Source of the DNA: Phytophthora hibernalis
Lineage: Eukaryota; Oomycota; Peronosporomycetes; Peronosporales; Peronosporaceae
NCBI GenBank assembly: GCA_012656075.1
Contig: JAAKBF010000092.1
Span: 1 to 64,000 of the forward strand
Length of the DNA: 64,000 bases
Reading direction: 5' to 3'
This document shows, piece after piece, positions 31,092-43,741 of this stretch. Positions within the stretch are counted from its first letter, which is position 1, and the number at the start of each line of letters is the position of its first letter. The position numbers and the translations under genes were made by a program. The notes beneath the pieces are model-generated. The model was not told the DNA's origin and searched no databases. It was given only the letters and a program-made list of their open reading frames with translations.

Positions 31092-32900
31092 GTGCAGCTG
31101 GACGCTGGTCTGCTGAGCCTCAGTGCCGCGTTCCAAGTCGAGATGGATGCCTTCGAAGCAGCGGTGCGGGCCTCAGATACGGAAGATGATCGCCCAGCCA
31201 GCAAACAAGATGGATTTTTCCTCGAAGACGTGGACCCAGCGATGCTGTGTGACGACGACCAAGCGTTTTTGGACGAGTACGAGCCAGGTGGAAGGACATA
31301 CTTGAGGCGAACACGATTCCTCGTGAGTATTGGCTACCTCCACAAGAGGTCAGCCAAGCAACGTTCGAAAAGACAATGCAGCTGGGATCATACGAGGAAG
31401 TGTATCGCGTCAAAGTATCGGCGTCGTTGGCGGTGAATGCAGTGCCTAATTTTTTAAGTGCTCTATTGGTTGAGTATGCAGACGTATTTCCAGAACAACT
31501 GCCGGAAAAGCTACCCAAGGCTCGTGCAGTCGAATTTGAGCTGGCAATGAAGCCCGGGGCGCGACCGACTTCGCGTGCACCCTTCAGACTCTCACGCACA
31601 GAGCAAGATGCACTAGACGTGTTTGTGGGTGAGCTACTACAAAAGGCTGGCTGGAAGTATCGGACTCACCGTGCGTATCGAACATATTTGGCATCCCGAA
31701 AAAGGATACTACCACTGGAATAGCGCCAACGCGATCGCAATGGATCAAGAGTGGCAACAGTACACTACCCATTCGTTGGGTAGTAGACTATCGCTACATC
31801 AACGGCCAGACAGAAGAGCCAAAAATTCCGCTGCCTCGAATCGATGAGCTATTCGGTCGTATGGTCGGGTGCTCTGTGTTCTCAACCATCGATCTTGCTC
31901 AGGGCTACCACCAGATGCGAGTTGCATCTACGAGCCGAAAGTACACTGCCTTCAGGACGGACGAGGAAACATATCATTGGTGTGTCGCTCCGATGGGGCT
32001 TAGTGTATGCCAGGTGTGTGGTCCCGACTTATGCGACTTTTGTTTGGAAAGTTCGCCTTTGTCGTGGTGTACCTCGATGATCTTTGCATTTACTCTCACT
32101 CCGCGGAAGAACATTGCGAGCATCTGCGCCAAGTTTTCGACGTCTTGCGAGCTGAACGACTGTACGCACGACGATCAAAGTGCGTCTTTGGAGATGAGTC
32201 TGTGAACTTCTTAGGTCACACAGTAACGAAGGATGGATTGCGCGTCGACAAGCGCAAGACGTTGGCAATTGAGAAATTTCTGACCCAACAACATCCAAGC
32301 AACTTCTTAGCTTCCTGGGGTTGGCTGGCTATTATCGTCGATTCATTTGTGATTTTGCTGAGATTGTGCTGCCCCTGAGTGAGTTGGTGAAGCAAAACAT
32401 GGGGAGACGAGAAGCGGGCATTCGTGCAACTCAAGCTCCGTTTACAACAAGCTCCTGTACTACAGCTTCCAGACTTCGACAAGCCATTCGTGGTGACGAC
32501 AGGTGCCTCAGATCGATGTTGTGGAGGCGTACTGTCTCAACGAGTCTCGGGAAATGACATGCCTGTCGCCTTCTTTTCGAAGAAACTCTCGTCGGCCGAA
32601 CGCAACTGGCCTGTGCATGAGCAGGAATTGTTCGCCATTAAGCTTGCCCTGTCCAAGTGGCGACATTACTTGTATGGACGAAAGTTTGACTTTTTACGGA
32701 TAATTCAGCGTGCTCCTGGTTCATGCAACACCCTCAAGTGTCCGGCAAATTAGCGAGGTGGCTGGATTTTGTTGGGCAATTCACGTTCACGCTCCACCAC
32801 GTGAAAGGAGCTGCTTACGTTGTCGCTGATGCATTGTCACGACCAGCGGAACTCCAAGCTTCAAATGAGAAATCTGACCAGACCGATATTCTACAGCCTA
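31092..32900 (+). pseudogene. gypsy reverse transcriptase and RNase H region
   Basis: The RT entry motif YADVFPEQLP is at about 31470. The palm motif FSTIDLAQGYHQM is at about 31880 and the catalytic YLDD (VVYLDDLCIYS) at about 32060. FLGHTVTKDG lies near 32208. RNase H follows with FVVTTGASD, where Gly replaces the first catalytic Asp of the usual TDAS, and later ADALSRPAEL at about 32828. At least five frame changes are needed (near 31655, 31730, 31985, 32300 and 32405). Confidence 0.82.
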
Positions 32901-33196
32901 TCGTACACCAGTGCGATGATCACTGTACTGCGGACAACAAGTCCACAAGATATCGAATCTCTCTCTTTCCCTACTTCCGGATCCGACTGTCACTTGCTTC
33001 TGGACGACGACTTCCGGGGGAGAGGTGTCGCGGCACCGGTGATGGTAGCGCACGAAGTGCTGACGATCAAAGTGGGTGAAGCAACGATTGCCATCACAAA
33101 CGTGCATCTGGACTCGGCCACCAAACGCGTGTTCAAGCAAGGATACCGACGCGACCCTCACTTCGCTGGTTTAGGAAGTCGTCGCCATTCAAGAAA

Positions 33197-34600
33197 GTGT
33201 CAGGCGCAATATTGCGCTGGGAACAAGGCCTAGTTTATCTGGAGACTGGAGAAGCCGTTCGACGACTTTGTGTTCCTGATTATGGTGACCTGCGCATTGC
33301 ACTTTTGGCAGAATTCCACGACGGCCCAGTAGCTGCACACCCGGGTATCCGACGGACTCAATTGAAATTAAGTCAATGGTACCATGCTGGTCGATATCAA
33401 GCGCTACGTACAAAGCTGCGCCACCTGCGCTCGCTTCAAGTCGAGCAGTTTGCGAAGGAACGGCGAGCTCATGCCACTACCTGTGCCTTCCGAATGCTGG
33501 CAGATTGTGGGGATTGACTTCGTCACAGGACTTCCAGCATCTTCGGGCTACGACGCCATTATGGTGTGCATCGACCATTTGAGTAAGAGGTCAAAGTACG
33601 TGGCAACACATTCGACAGCAACAGGTGCACAGTCCGCAGCTCTCTTTTTGATGTAGTTGTTCGCAACCATGGACTACCAGCTGCAATCGTGAGCGACCGT
33701 GACCCGAGGTTCACCGGTTCGTTTTGGCAAGAACTGATGCGCATTATGGGAGTCAAGCTACGAATGACGACGGCATTTCGTGCTCAAGCGGATGGACAAA
33801 CTGAGCGGCAAATCAGAGTTCTCGAAGATGGACTTCGCTGTATGGTGTCTCTGCACGGGACAAATTGGTCCGAGGTGTTATCTACTGTGGAGTACGCTCA
33901 CGCGACGTTGGTGAGCTCTTCGACCAAAATGTCGCCATTTCAAATTGACACAGGTCGCGTGGATCGTACGCCAGGTGTCGAGGCGGAGACCCGAAATGAT
34001 TTTGCTGCCAATTTTGTGGAAGAGCGCCTGAAGATTATCGAAGCCGCACAAAGGAACTTACGTGACGCCAAGGTCCGGCAGAAAGCGTATTACGACCAAG
34101 GCCGTAGTTTTGTGCAGTTTGAGGAAGGCGATTGGGTGTACCTGAGCACATGAAACCTACCTCTCGCTCATGCAGCGCGTGGAACCCGTATTGACAAAGA
34201 CACACTAGCAGCGACATTTGTGGGCCCTTTCCAGATCACCAAAATGGTGAACCAGAACATGGCCAAGCTAGACTTGCCGAAGACCATGCGCCGACTGCAT
34301 AACAGCTTCAACGTCGACGTGCTGCGTCACGTTGTCGAGTCTCCAGCAGGGTCCCTGAGCCGGCCATTGCCAAAGGTATCTCCAGTACACTTTTCCCCGG
34401 ACAACGACGATCGCGCCCTACATGTGATCGAGCGGCTGGTCAAGCAACGAACACGCCGCAGAAAGAAGCAATTCTTGGTACATTGGCAAGAGTGAAGACA
34501 CTTGGGAAAACGAAGCCAATATTCATATCGCAGTTGCGATTACTATTCTGATGCTTATGCAGGAGGATGTGTATTTGGAATCAAATGAAACATGCTGGCG
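33197..34600 (+). pseudogene. gypsy integrase and chromodomain region
   Basis: The integrase zinc-finger part is at about 33330-33450 (ending CATCARFK). The catalytic core has GIDFVTGLPASSGYD at about 33510, VSDRDPRFTGSFW at about 33690 and the Glu-bearing DGQTERQ at about 33795. A C-terminal barrel-like VGPFQITKM at 34217 is followed by a chromodomain (KKQFLVHWQE, then DTWENEANI in another frame) at about 34450-34540. Stops at 33654-33656 and 34151-34153 and several frame changes break it. Confidence 0.82.
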
Positions 34601-36224
34601 GGCTCGAGTAGCACAGCATTTCCAAGCAGATGGTTGGTGGTTCAAACCCACTGCGCGTCCTATCTTCACGTAAGGTTCGTCGCTCGTCCGTCCGCCGAAG
34701 TCCGTTTCGTGCACCCATGTGGTAATAGATTAATATCTCCTACGCTAACCACCGCAGTTGCTTGAGGTGACAGGACTAAGGTTAGGTACACGAGAACGAT
34801 GTGGGTTAGAAGGACACGAGAGTTTTGTTTTATATCTAAACGTTTGACATTTTGTGACAGCAGCCATGTGACGAGACTTCAACTTCAACTTAAGCGACGA
34901 ATAACTACCTAGATTTGCATCTATTCCACAATAGAGATGAACACGACCCAATTGGCTTTCAGTTATGTTAAAAGAATGGAAATGTTTGTATTTGTTTGAG
35001 TTAGACCCCAGGACAAAACCCTTGGTGTAAACCTGAGTCTTCTATCTAACTGCTGGTGGAAATCTAAAAGTACAAGATTGTGGTGTAGCGGGATCAGCCA
35101 AAATCTTGTTAAGGCCAGATCCGACTTCCCACTGCGCCCAGACACCAACTAACGGAGGGGGTCCGTGATCTGCTGAACTTGGTCTCACCTTGTGTACCCG
35201 TTGGTGGGCTGGATCTGCTCTCTCGGGACCCCGAAGAGTGCAGTGACGAGAAGTCTTGAACGTCCTGGCGGGACGCAGGGACGGGGTGGAGTAGCGCGGA
35301 AGTCTTCACGCTACAGCCGAGTATATGGCTCGATCGGGGTTGTCTAGAGTCGATCGAGGGCTTGGACTTGATCCGAAGCCTGGGGATGCCTTGTGGGCGT
35401 TGCTTTCCTTTCCTTTTCCTTTCCTTTGTGTGCTTGCCGCTTCCAATAGCGGGACTTGAGTTGATGAGAGTTTGAAGACGATCGACGGCCAAGCAGTAGT
35501 CCAGTCGATCGAGGTATGCACTAGAACGATAGAGACTTAGGTGTAGGAAGGTCGGCCAATGTATTATCCGATCCTTACGCTACAACACTAGATCTACTAA
35601 CGCTAGTATGCAAACACCTTATGGGGCCAATGTTCTTCCCGTCTGGAAGGCACTTGCGATGTTCAGTGCAAATTCGAGTCTGATTTATAGTTATGTCTAT
35701 CTCAGCCAAACACTTAGTCTGAACTCCACTAAACGACCGCTAGATGCCTTGCGTGTCACCTGCCGCCGCTCTTACCCATCCTTCCCGGTGCCTTCGTACA
35801 CTCGTCGATGTCGACTTCGCCCAATCTTGAGAAACAGCTGGTCGATCGGCGGATCCTCGATCGAAGAGCGACCGGGGTGTTACGATCGGAGAGCGATCGA
35901 GGTACGATCGTCGATCGGGAGATTCCGACGCACCGATCGACGTCGATCTGGACTCATCTGCGGTGCCATCTTCTTTGTCTCACTTGATCTCGCCCCTCGA
36001 CATCAACCCATGACGTGAGCGCATAGTCCCCGTGAGACACCCAAGCTTTTTAGCGGAATCGGCGGTGGTGCTTTTCTTATCTTCGCCCCGTCTTTCTCAT
36101 AGCCGGTCCGCCAATCTTATTAGGCGCTTCGCCACAACCGCCCCTCGTCCGAAGTTGGGGCCGTACAGCGGTTGAACTTCGGTCGCTCATTCGCCAATCT
36201 TCTTCCTGCTATCCAAGCTGCCTC
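34601..36224. other. retrotransposon-flanking sequence without a supported gene
   Basis: It contains no convincing coding frame. It probably holds degraded long terminal repeats or leader of the elements on either side, but I could not match two copies. From about 35340 onward the word CGATCG and its overlaps become very frequent and stay so into the neighbouring gag. Confidence 0.4.
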
Positions 36225-38295
36225 ATGAGCGATCACCTATCTGAGACTTCGGAGCGACTTCCGAGCAACACCTCGCCTCGGTCGCGATCACCCTCTCCCG
36301 GCATGGCTTCGCGCAGATCGGTCGCCACGGCTCGTTCTGCATTAGGTGCGCCACGGCAGGTTGCATTCCTGGAAGTGGAGCTCCGCCAGGTTCGGACCAC
36401 CCGAAATCAGCTGCTGCAAGACCGTGCGGGGCAAGACCAAACCATGACCCGGATGTCCAACGAACTGCGAGGTCTGGAGCACCTCCGCCAAGACCAAGAC
36501 GCAGAGATCCGACGTCTGCGTGCCGAGATCGACGCTCGTCAGCAGGGGCCTGCTAGCTTCGCCGCGTCGGCAGAACTCCAAGATCTGCGCTTTCAAGTCC
36601 AGCAACAGAGTGACGATCTCCATGAATCGGAACGCCGTCTCGCTCGTATGCAGCAAGAGCTGTCTCGTGTGGAGGAGACCAACCGAGATCTGGCTTACCA
36701 GCTCGATCTGGCCTCTGACACCGTGGACGATCTCCGAGCGCAAGTCGACTGCAGTGAACGTGAGCTGTTGTTCGCTCGCGACAACCATCTCATGGGTCTG
36801 GGGGCACGATCAGCACGCGCTTCGCAATCTGTGGCACACAGCCCATCTAGCCGGGTCTCCAAGTGGCGGCTGGCCTCTGTCTGCTTCTCCTTCACCGTCC
36901 CGCGATCGGGCTCCTTCTTCGTCGCCTCGCGATCTGCACGGGAAGAGAGATCGAGGTCGATCGGCGTCTCCATCGCAGCAGCCGGACTCTCGCAAGAGGC
37001 GTGAACACCCTGCACATCCAGCCAGCCGATCACCGACACCTTCCGGTTCCGACGTCGAAGAACCGAAGTCGATCGAGGGAGAACCAGAGTTGGTCGAGGA
37101 GATCCAAGACGACGGCGGTGATGACGACTACGAGTTGTTCGGGACCCCTCCGGAGTCAGTCCCACCTCATGGCGCGGGCGAAAAACGCGACACCGAAAAG
37201 GAAGAGGCAACCGAAGAAAAGGCCGGCAAGGAAAAGGGGAAAGACAACACCCACCGACGAACAGGAGGAGGAAGAAGGGGGACGATGAAGACGAGATCGA
37301 CGATCAGGCCTTGACGGCTTTATCTCGATCTCGCTCTGAATCTCGTCGTCGATCAGCTGGGCCTGAAGGCGAGCCTTCTCACCCGATCGAAGTCCCCGGT
37401 TCCGATGGCCCCGAGTCCTCTCCTTCTGGATCACCGAACGGGTCGCCGGACGGATCGCCAGACGGATCGCCAGGTAGATCCCCTCCACCATCTCCAGGGC
37501 CTCAAGGCGGACTGACCCCTCCCCTGTTCGATCTATCCACTTCCATCCCGGGATTCGATCGTCCCCGCCACTTTAATCAAGCTGACGTCGAGCCTTGGTC
37601 GGCCGCGATCGTGAACCAGTTGCAGCTAACCGGGATGATCCGCCGCACGTTGCTCGATCACTTCTCGATGCCAGCGGGCTGGTACTTCCCTAGGCGTATG
37701 CGCGGAGTTCGTGGTCCTGCTCCTGGGACTGGTTATCTGGACACCCTTATCACCGGCCCGAACGTCACTGCTTTGATGAATTCCACGCCATGGGAAGTCA
37801 TGGAAAATACTGTGGACGCGGTGACCTTCGACGTGCGTCGACACCTGGCTGCCCGCACTGCATTGGATCTTTGGCGTTCGAGGAGCAATATCTCCAAGCA
37901 TTCTGGGAGATGACACTATCTGCCGATCACGACTGCGCAGATGGACGCCGATCCTGTCCTCGCGGATTATCACGCCCGACGCCGACGGCGTCGGATCGAC
38001 GCAGTGTACACTGGCGTCAACTATTGGACGAACTGTTACCTCTGATGCGAGATGGTTGGTCTGACGTGGATTTGCTGCTAGATCCGCTGATCCTTCACAT
38101 ACCGCCCACAGCCCCTGAGACGACCTGGTACCCAGGTCAACCATCTCTTGCCAACCACCGAACACCACCTGATGATCGACTCGAGGCTCTGGACGAAAGC
38201 CACGACGCTGACCATTGGCGCAACCAATTCCGCGATTTTCCTCAGGAACACCCTGCTCGTCGAGTCAACCGCCTGCGGAACAAGTTCGTCCCGTA
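36225..38295 (+). pseudogene. coiled-coil gag-like region of a gypsy element
   Basis: The ATG at 36225 opens 260 codons of Ser/Arg/Pro-rich leader followed by coiled coil (LRQDQDAEIRRLRAEIDARQ and further heptads). After a frame change near 36800 comes a Ser/Arg- and Asp/Glu-rich linker. In a third frame (37311-37913) are GSPDGSPDGSP repeats and a more globular segment (FNQADVEPWSAAIVNQLQLT). The layout of coiled coil, charged linker and capsid-like domain fits gags of oomycete gypsy elements, and a related arrangement appears on the reverse strand at 40.3-41.8 kb. No zinc knuckle was seen. The assignment rests on composition and context. Confidence 0.5.
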
Positions 38296-38668
38296 GCCGC
38301 ACCCGTCAGTCGATCCCATGATCTCGCACGATCTCGACACCACCGATCGGGATTTCCTCGATCCATTCGCTTACGCCTCCTGGCGGTTGCCATTCGACAT
38401 CCGGAGTTGTAGTCTGAGATCCGGCAGCTTTACTTTTCAATTCCACACGTTCTTTTCTTCTTGAGCCCTGATCTGTCTGGTCTTCCCCAACTTCTTGACA
38501 TAGTTGCTCGGTTAAGCCGTGTCTGATTCCGACCTCATCGTGTGAGGCGGGATCCGGCCTAGACTTCCAAGACTCATATACATGCATATGTAAAACTCAT
38601 ACAAATATCCCTTTCCGCCGATCTGCAGCCTCCTGCAGATCCGTCTTCCGATTACGTCCCGGAGCAGC

Positions 38669-39560
38669 CTATCTGCCCCGAGGAGTCGATCTCACTCCTC
38701 CTCGTGTGAGTGCATCGCTCCGAAACGATTCCGATTTACGCGATCGCGAAGGAACTCGTGCAGGAGCGCCCCAGTTGAGATCGGCCTCGTCGATCCAGCT
38801 CGGGTCGTCATATCCCTTCCAGTGCGCCAAGAACTCCCGATATGTGCGCCCGTATTTGGTCCGACGACCGGTTCGCATGTCGGTGATTTTCTCCACTTCA
38901 TACTCTCCGTCCTCGAGATCCGGTGTCCAACTGTCTTCAGGTAGCAGGACCTCGTCGAAATCTAGTCGATCCGCGTCGGGATCCGTCAGTTCTACATGTG
39001 GCCGATCTGGAAAGTCGCGGACCAGCTTCAACTTCGAGACGTGCACGATCGGGAACAGACGATAATCCGTGCCGGCTAGGCGAGACAAAGATCCGGATCG
39101 GTCGGCCGACCAACATGTTTGTAGTTCAGATCTAGTATCCGCAACAGCGCCAGCACTTCCTTTTCCACCACATTATAGTTGAGCTCGTTCGACTTCAACG
39201 TGCGACTGGCGAAGGTGACGGGGTAATATACCTGATCATGCCCCTGCATCAGGGCAGCCGATATCGCCCAGTCGCTCGCATAGACAATTATCACCGGCTG
39301 TCGTTCGGGGTCGAAGTGTTTGTGGACTGTGGTAGTCGTGATCTTCCGCTTCAAATCCTCGAAAGCCCGGTGCGAACGAATCCATTTCTCATCAAATCCG
39401 ACTGGAGCTGACTCGTCTCGATCAGTCTTCGTCTGCAGGGTGAGCCGGGTTAGTCCAATCCGCCATGGCTTGAATCCCGGCCACCGAGCACGGGACTCGA
39501 CACCCTTGGCGATGGGCGGGGTCAGGCTGCTGTTCTGAATCTGACACCAGGCCGTCTGTG
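38669..39560 (-). pseudogene. gypsy pol remnant: RNase H joined to the C-terminal chromodomain region
   Basis: On the reverse strand, 39560-39120 encodes the end of reverse transcriptase and RNase H (VIIVYASDWAISAALMQG, then YYPVTFASRTLKSNELNYNV). With no integrase in between, 39088-38669 encodes the pol C-terminus (FPIVHVSKLKLVRDFPDRPH) and a chromodomain-like end (REFLAHWKGYDDPSWIDEAD). The whole integrase core is missing, so this is an internally deleted copy. The RNase H Asp at YASDW is shifted compared with the usual TDAS. Confidence 0.75.
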
Positions 39561-39782
39561 CACCCGGAGCAGTGAACCCAGGTATAAGGTACGGCCCAGT
39601 CAGCATTACGAGACGCTGCGAAGGCGTCCCAGCGAGCGGGGTAGGCATATATGGGGTGAAGGTGCCTGGATCAGTGCCAGGAACCGTGAAGAGGGTGGAT
39701 ATGTGACCGACGAAGGGCCGACCGAACTCCCGCAAGACACGCACGTGTAGGTTCAATGGAGGACGCCGAAACCTCGGAGCCG

Positions 39783-41830
39783 CTAGCTGCCGAACCCGCA
39801 GGAGCCGACGCCGCTGGCACGCCCGGCGCACTCGAAGCAGTGGTCGTTGGCAGAGCAGACGAAGTCACCGCAGGCGATGGCGATAGCACCGTGGACGACG
39901 ATGATACTGAGGCAGCCAAGATCGAGGCGACCAAGGCTGGAGCACTTGTGGTGGCGCAGCAGAAGCATCGCAGCTGGCGCAACCGAGGTTGGTGAAGACG
40001 CCGCTGAGCTCGCCGAGGATTTGGAGGCGCCGGACGGCGGGGTCGGATCAATGATGAAATCGTCCGAAATCTCCATGGTCTCCGAATCCCTCGGCGCTCC
40101 GAGACGGGCGGCCATCACGACGGGGTGGCGAAACCAGCGCCGACGAGAATGACCCGGACGTTGGAACCGCAGCCGACGAAGCCTCGGTGTCGACCCCATC
40201 CCCGACAAGTCAATGACCTCAGCCGGAGTGTGGGGCACCGAGGACCCCGTGGCAGGCGTATGCGTAGGAGAACACGACGACGATCCGACCGGAAAACGCG
40301 GTGACGACCCACCGGCGATCACTGTGGTGGTGTTACACGCAATTTTAGAAGAAAGTCACGCAAATGGATTTCGAGAAGGGTTTCACGCAATTTTGCTAAC
40401 CCTTTCGCGGTAAGCCGGCGGACCAGACACCGAGAGTGCTGGTGGAGTACCAACCGAGGATCTAGACGTGCGGCCTTGAGCCTGATCCCTCAAATCCTGT
40501 GAAGGACGACCCATCCGCTTGTTGGCGGGAAGGGCTGACTTCGGCGAGCTCCGTGGAGGGGTGGTTGGCGTCACTTGTTGCCGCATACACTTACGCCGTT
40601 CCGCCGCCGCTGAGACTTTGTCGGAGCCAGTGGCACGTCGTCCTAGTCCTCCGAGTCGCCAGCAGCAACCATCGAGGCTTGAGCCCGAGGCGTAGACTCC
40701 GTGTCCGAGCCCGGAGCATCCAGATCACTGCCCTCCGAACAATCGGAGGAAGCGCTGCGACTACGCTTCGAGGTAGTGCTAGGTGGCGACAGTCCGAGGA
40801 GATTTCAATCGATGTCGTCTGCAGTGATACCTGAGCGAGGATAGCAGGAGCGTTAGATGGATTAATGCTGCAGCAAGAAAGTGCAAGCTGGAATTACCAG
40901 CATAAGCAAGCACCAGCGTGTCCACGTCAAGCTCGTGGAGCGCAGCATGGCGACACAGAGTAGTGTTCACCCGCTTCAAGCTCGCGACTTGAGCTTCGAG
41001 AGCTTGTACTCGTGGCGGCACAGAGCCTCGGTCGGCTCGGTCGGAGGCTTCAAGCGCGGCCTGGTTCTTCACCACCTGCTCGGTGTAGGCCACCAAGGCA
41101 GCCTTGAACCGCTTGCGCTTCTGGTGGATCAACCTCTGCGCCGAGGTCACCGAAGCATCGGCAGCTGTGGCGCAAGCAGTCAAGCCTTCACGATGCGATC
41201 GTGGTCGGCGATGGCCGAGTTGGCCATGCGGAGCTGCTGGATAGCCAGGTCGTGCTCTGGCGGAGGTTAAGGTGTGCTTGACGGAGGTCTTCCAGGGCGT
41301 CATGAGACCAACTTTCGTTTCTCGAAGCTTGAGCACTGAATCGCTCAAATCTCTCCCGCTCCTGCGTCTCGGCGTAGAGTCGATCCTCGGTGTCAGCGAG
41401 CTGGGCCTTGATCTCGGTAACCTCATTGAGGAGGTCGACGACAAGATCGGCCTCGCCTGGAGGGAGCTGGGGAGGTGCCACAGCAGCTGACAAGATCTCA
41501 CTGAGGTCTGAGGCGCTTCCCATGCGGCTATCCAGCAACGAGTCAACCCGCCGATGACACTGACGGGCCATACCAACGACGAGCTGGCCCAGATAGGAGA
41601 CGCTGCTTGACGAGGGCTGGAACCGAAGGCTCGGTCGTGGTTGCTGGAGGTTGAGGGACAACGGCGGTGTCAGTCTGACACCCCACCGAGACGAGGCGCG
41701 CGTCGGGGCCTGTAGACCCGGAAGTTGACGCAGGCATGCCGCGGAGCAGGTAAGCCAAAACAGGCGAGACTCCTGGCGAAGAGGGCGGTGTCACGGAGAA
41801 CATATCACCATGCTCAGCTAAATCATTCAA
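39783..41830 (-). pseudogene. coiled-coil gag-like region, reverse strand
   Basis: Read from 41830: a Pro/Ser/Thr-rich leader (VSVGCQTDTAVVPQPPATTT), then coiled coil (EVTEIKAQLADTEDRLYAET), then further frames with charged and Ser-rich segments down to about 39783. The architecture resembles the forward-strand gag-like region at 36.2-38.3 kb. It lies directly upstream of the internally deleted pol on the same strand, so it is probably the gag of the same element. Several frame changes are present. Confidence 0.5.
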
Positions 41831-42023
41831 AGCCCGCAGCTTCTCCTCAGCCGGGAACGATGTTGATTTTCCGCCCGCCCGTCGCCGCCTGGTAGTCGCG
41901 GTCGTCCTTTGGACGCTTCTTCTGAGCTGGAGCCATCAAATGGCAAACTGAAAGACTGGACCAGCTCGCTCGCTGTTGGCTTGATGAGAAGGCGATCTGG
42001 AATTTTGGACCAGATTACTCGCT

Positions 42024-42146
42024 GTATGCCTTGACATAGGGTGCACGGTATTTGGATGATGTAAGTCAAATATGACTGCCTATTGGCTAGAAAGCAAGTG
42101 TATGCCTTAACATAGCGTATGCCTTGACATGGGGAATTCGGTACTA
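42024..42146 (+). repeat. three diverged copies of a GTATGCCTTGACATAG word
   Basis: Copies start at 42024, 42100 and 42118, the last extended as GGGGAATTCGGTA. A fourth, closely matching copy is at 46831-46857. They may be parts of one dispersed repeat, next to which the Tc1 element inserted. Confidence 0.65.
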
Positions 42147-42175
42147 CCGTCTTTGATTCTATCTCGTCTCTCATA

Positions 42176-43739
42176 CAGTGCGGGCGGAAATTATACTGCC
42201 ACCCAGTTTTCCCGCGATATTTCAACCAATAATGAGCTTCAAACGCAAAGCTTAGACCAATGAGAAGCCCACAACAAAACAAAGCGAATGGCGGTTCTCG
42301 TGCTTGATTTCGATGAAAAATTGCTGCGTTTTCGTCAGGAATGTCAACTTCAACACGTACGGCGATAACTATACTGCCACTAGTTATTTATTGCCAGTTG
42401 TGGTGCCCTGGGTGTCCTGAGAGCCAGCTAGTACTTTGTCTTTGCTCCATGAAGCTCCAACACAGCGACGCACCTCTTAAGCATTGAATCAAGCAGCTTA
42501 ATCATGTACGCAGACGTGATTTCTTCTCAGCATGTCTTGATAGTCGCTATCAGAGTGTCTCGAGTCTCAAACGGACGCCCATTCGCGTACACGGCCCGTG
42601 CAAGCACGCCCCACATGTTCTCTATCGGATTTAGGTCCGGCGACTTCGCTGGCCACTCCATCACCGTCACATTTTCTTCCTCAAGGAAGCCCTTAGTGGC
42701 CAGGATGAGTGAATGGATGCATTGTCCTGCTGGAACATGCACTCTCGACCGTAGACACGATCCAAAAACGGCAGCAAATGCTCCGACAACGTGTAGATGT
42801 AACACTCGCTGTTCTGCGAGCCTTCCAGAATCACCAACTCACTCTTTCCCTTGGCACAAAATGCACCCCACACCATCACGCTTCCTCCTCCATTTGGCGA
42901 CGAGAGTAGATCTGCGGTTCAAACCTCAAATCGTGCCAGTAGAACTGTAGGCCGTCAGTGCCATCTAAGTTGAACTTCTTCTCATCTGAAAAGACGACCT
43001 GAGACTACTTTGCAGCGTCCCAGGTCACCTTCTCACGCGCCCACTTGAGGCGATTTTCCTTGTGCTTCTTGGTAAGCACGGGAGTCGCCGTACGTTTCTC
43101 GTACTTGAACTCTGGGCTCTTTTGAAGCAGCTCTCGGATTCGGCGAGCGCTAATGGGCAATTCCAGTTGCTTTTGACGCTTGGGGGCTCTCAAACGGCCC
43201 TTGGAAGCCTCTCGAAACAACCGCCGCTTGGCCGTGACGGTAAGCTTCGGCGGCCGCCCGGACCGTTTGGTGGTGTTGTAGGCATCCGGGTCGGCGATAA
43301 AAGCGTGCACAAGCGGTCTAGAACGCTTTAGAGTCCTCGAAATAGCTCGCTCGCTCAATCCGCACTTGCGGAGAGCTCCAATTTCCCCTTCTTCTTCTCA
43401 GTCAGTGACCGACCTCTCGGCATGCAGAACACCACTAATTCTATCAACCATAAAGCATACGACACACGCATAGATCCGTTAGTACACAGCCTGCAACATA
43501 CTGAAACTTAGTGGATGACTACGCGGCTAACCTGCTGAAAGGCGGGGTAATCGCCGCCTAGAGCAGTGGCCGCGGCACTCTTTCTGCTGTTGACAAAGCT
43601 GCGGAGCGCCGAATGGCGTCAAACGATCGCTTTGTTTTGTTGTGGGCTTTTCATTAGTCTAAGCGTTGCGTTTTGAAGCTCATTATTGGTTGAAATATCG
43701 CGGGAAAACTGGATGGCAGTATAATTTCCGCCCGCACTG
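42176..43739 (-). mobile_element. Tc1/mariner-type element with about 111-bp inverted repeats
   Basis: The ends 42176-42286 and 43628-43739 are inverted copies starting CAGTGCGGGCGGAAATTATA with few differences. Both are flanked by TA (42174-42175 and 43740-43741), the Tc1/mariner target duplication. The single internal gene is a broken transposase on the reverse strand. Total length 1564 bp. Confidence 0.92.
42527..43423 (-). pseudogene. Tc1-type transposase, frameshifted
   Basis: From ATG 43423 the protein has paired helix-turn-helix regions with a GRPPKLT linker (AYNTTKRSGRPPKLTV). The DDE core follows: VVFSDEKKFNLDG (first Asp, about 42970-43000), QQDNASIH (second Asp, about 42720-42745) and KSPDLNPIENMW (third position, about 42610-42650). 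Frame breaks lie in the G/A run near 43390, near 42895 and near 42715. An in-frame TAG at 43002-43004 interrupts it between DNA-binding and catalytic parts. The domain order is complete, so it decayed after insertion. Confidence 0.9.
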
Positions 43740-43741
43740 TA

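Larger units (their letters stand above)
29853..34600 (+). mobile_element. Ty3/gypsy chromovirus-type retrotransposon, decayed
   Basis: Gag, retropepsin, reverse transcriptase, RNase H, integrase and a chromodomain follow in Ty3/gypsy order on one strand. Every domain is crossed by frame changes or stops. No long terminal repeats are evident on either side. The left end abuts the truncated pogo transposase. Confidence 0.85.

Noticed and set aside
34590..34665. Sequence resembling a tRNA T-loop (GGTTCAAACCC)
   Set aside because: No matching acceptor stem or anticodon arm upstream; it lies in retrotransposon debris.
41827..42282. 151-codon reverse-strand open frame starting inside the Tc1 repeat
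   Set aside because: It translates the terminal inverted repeat and the dispersed repeat, so it is not a gene. The same start peptide appears at the other Tc1 end.
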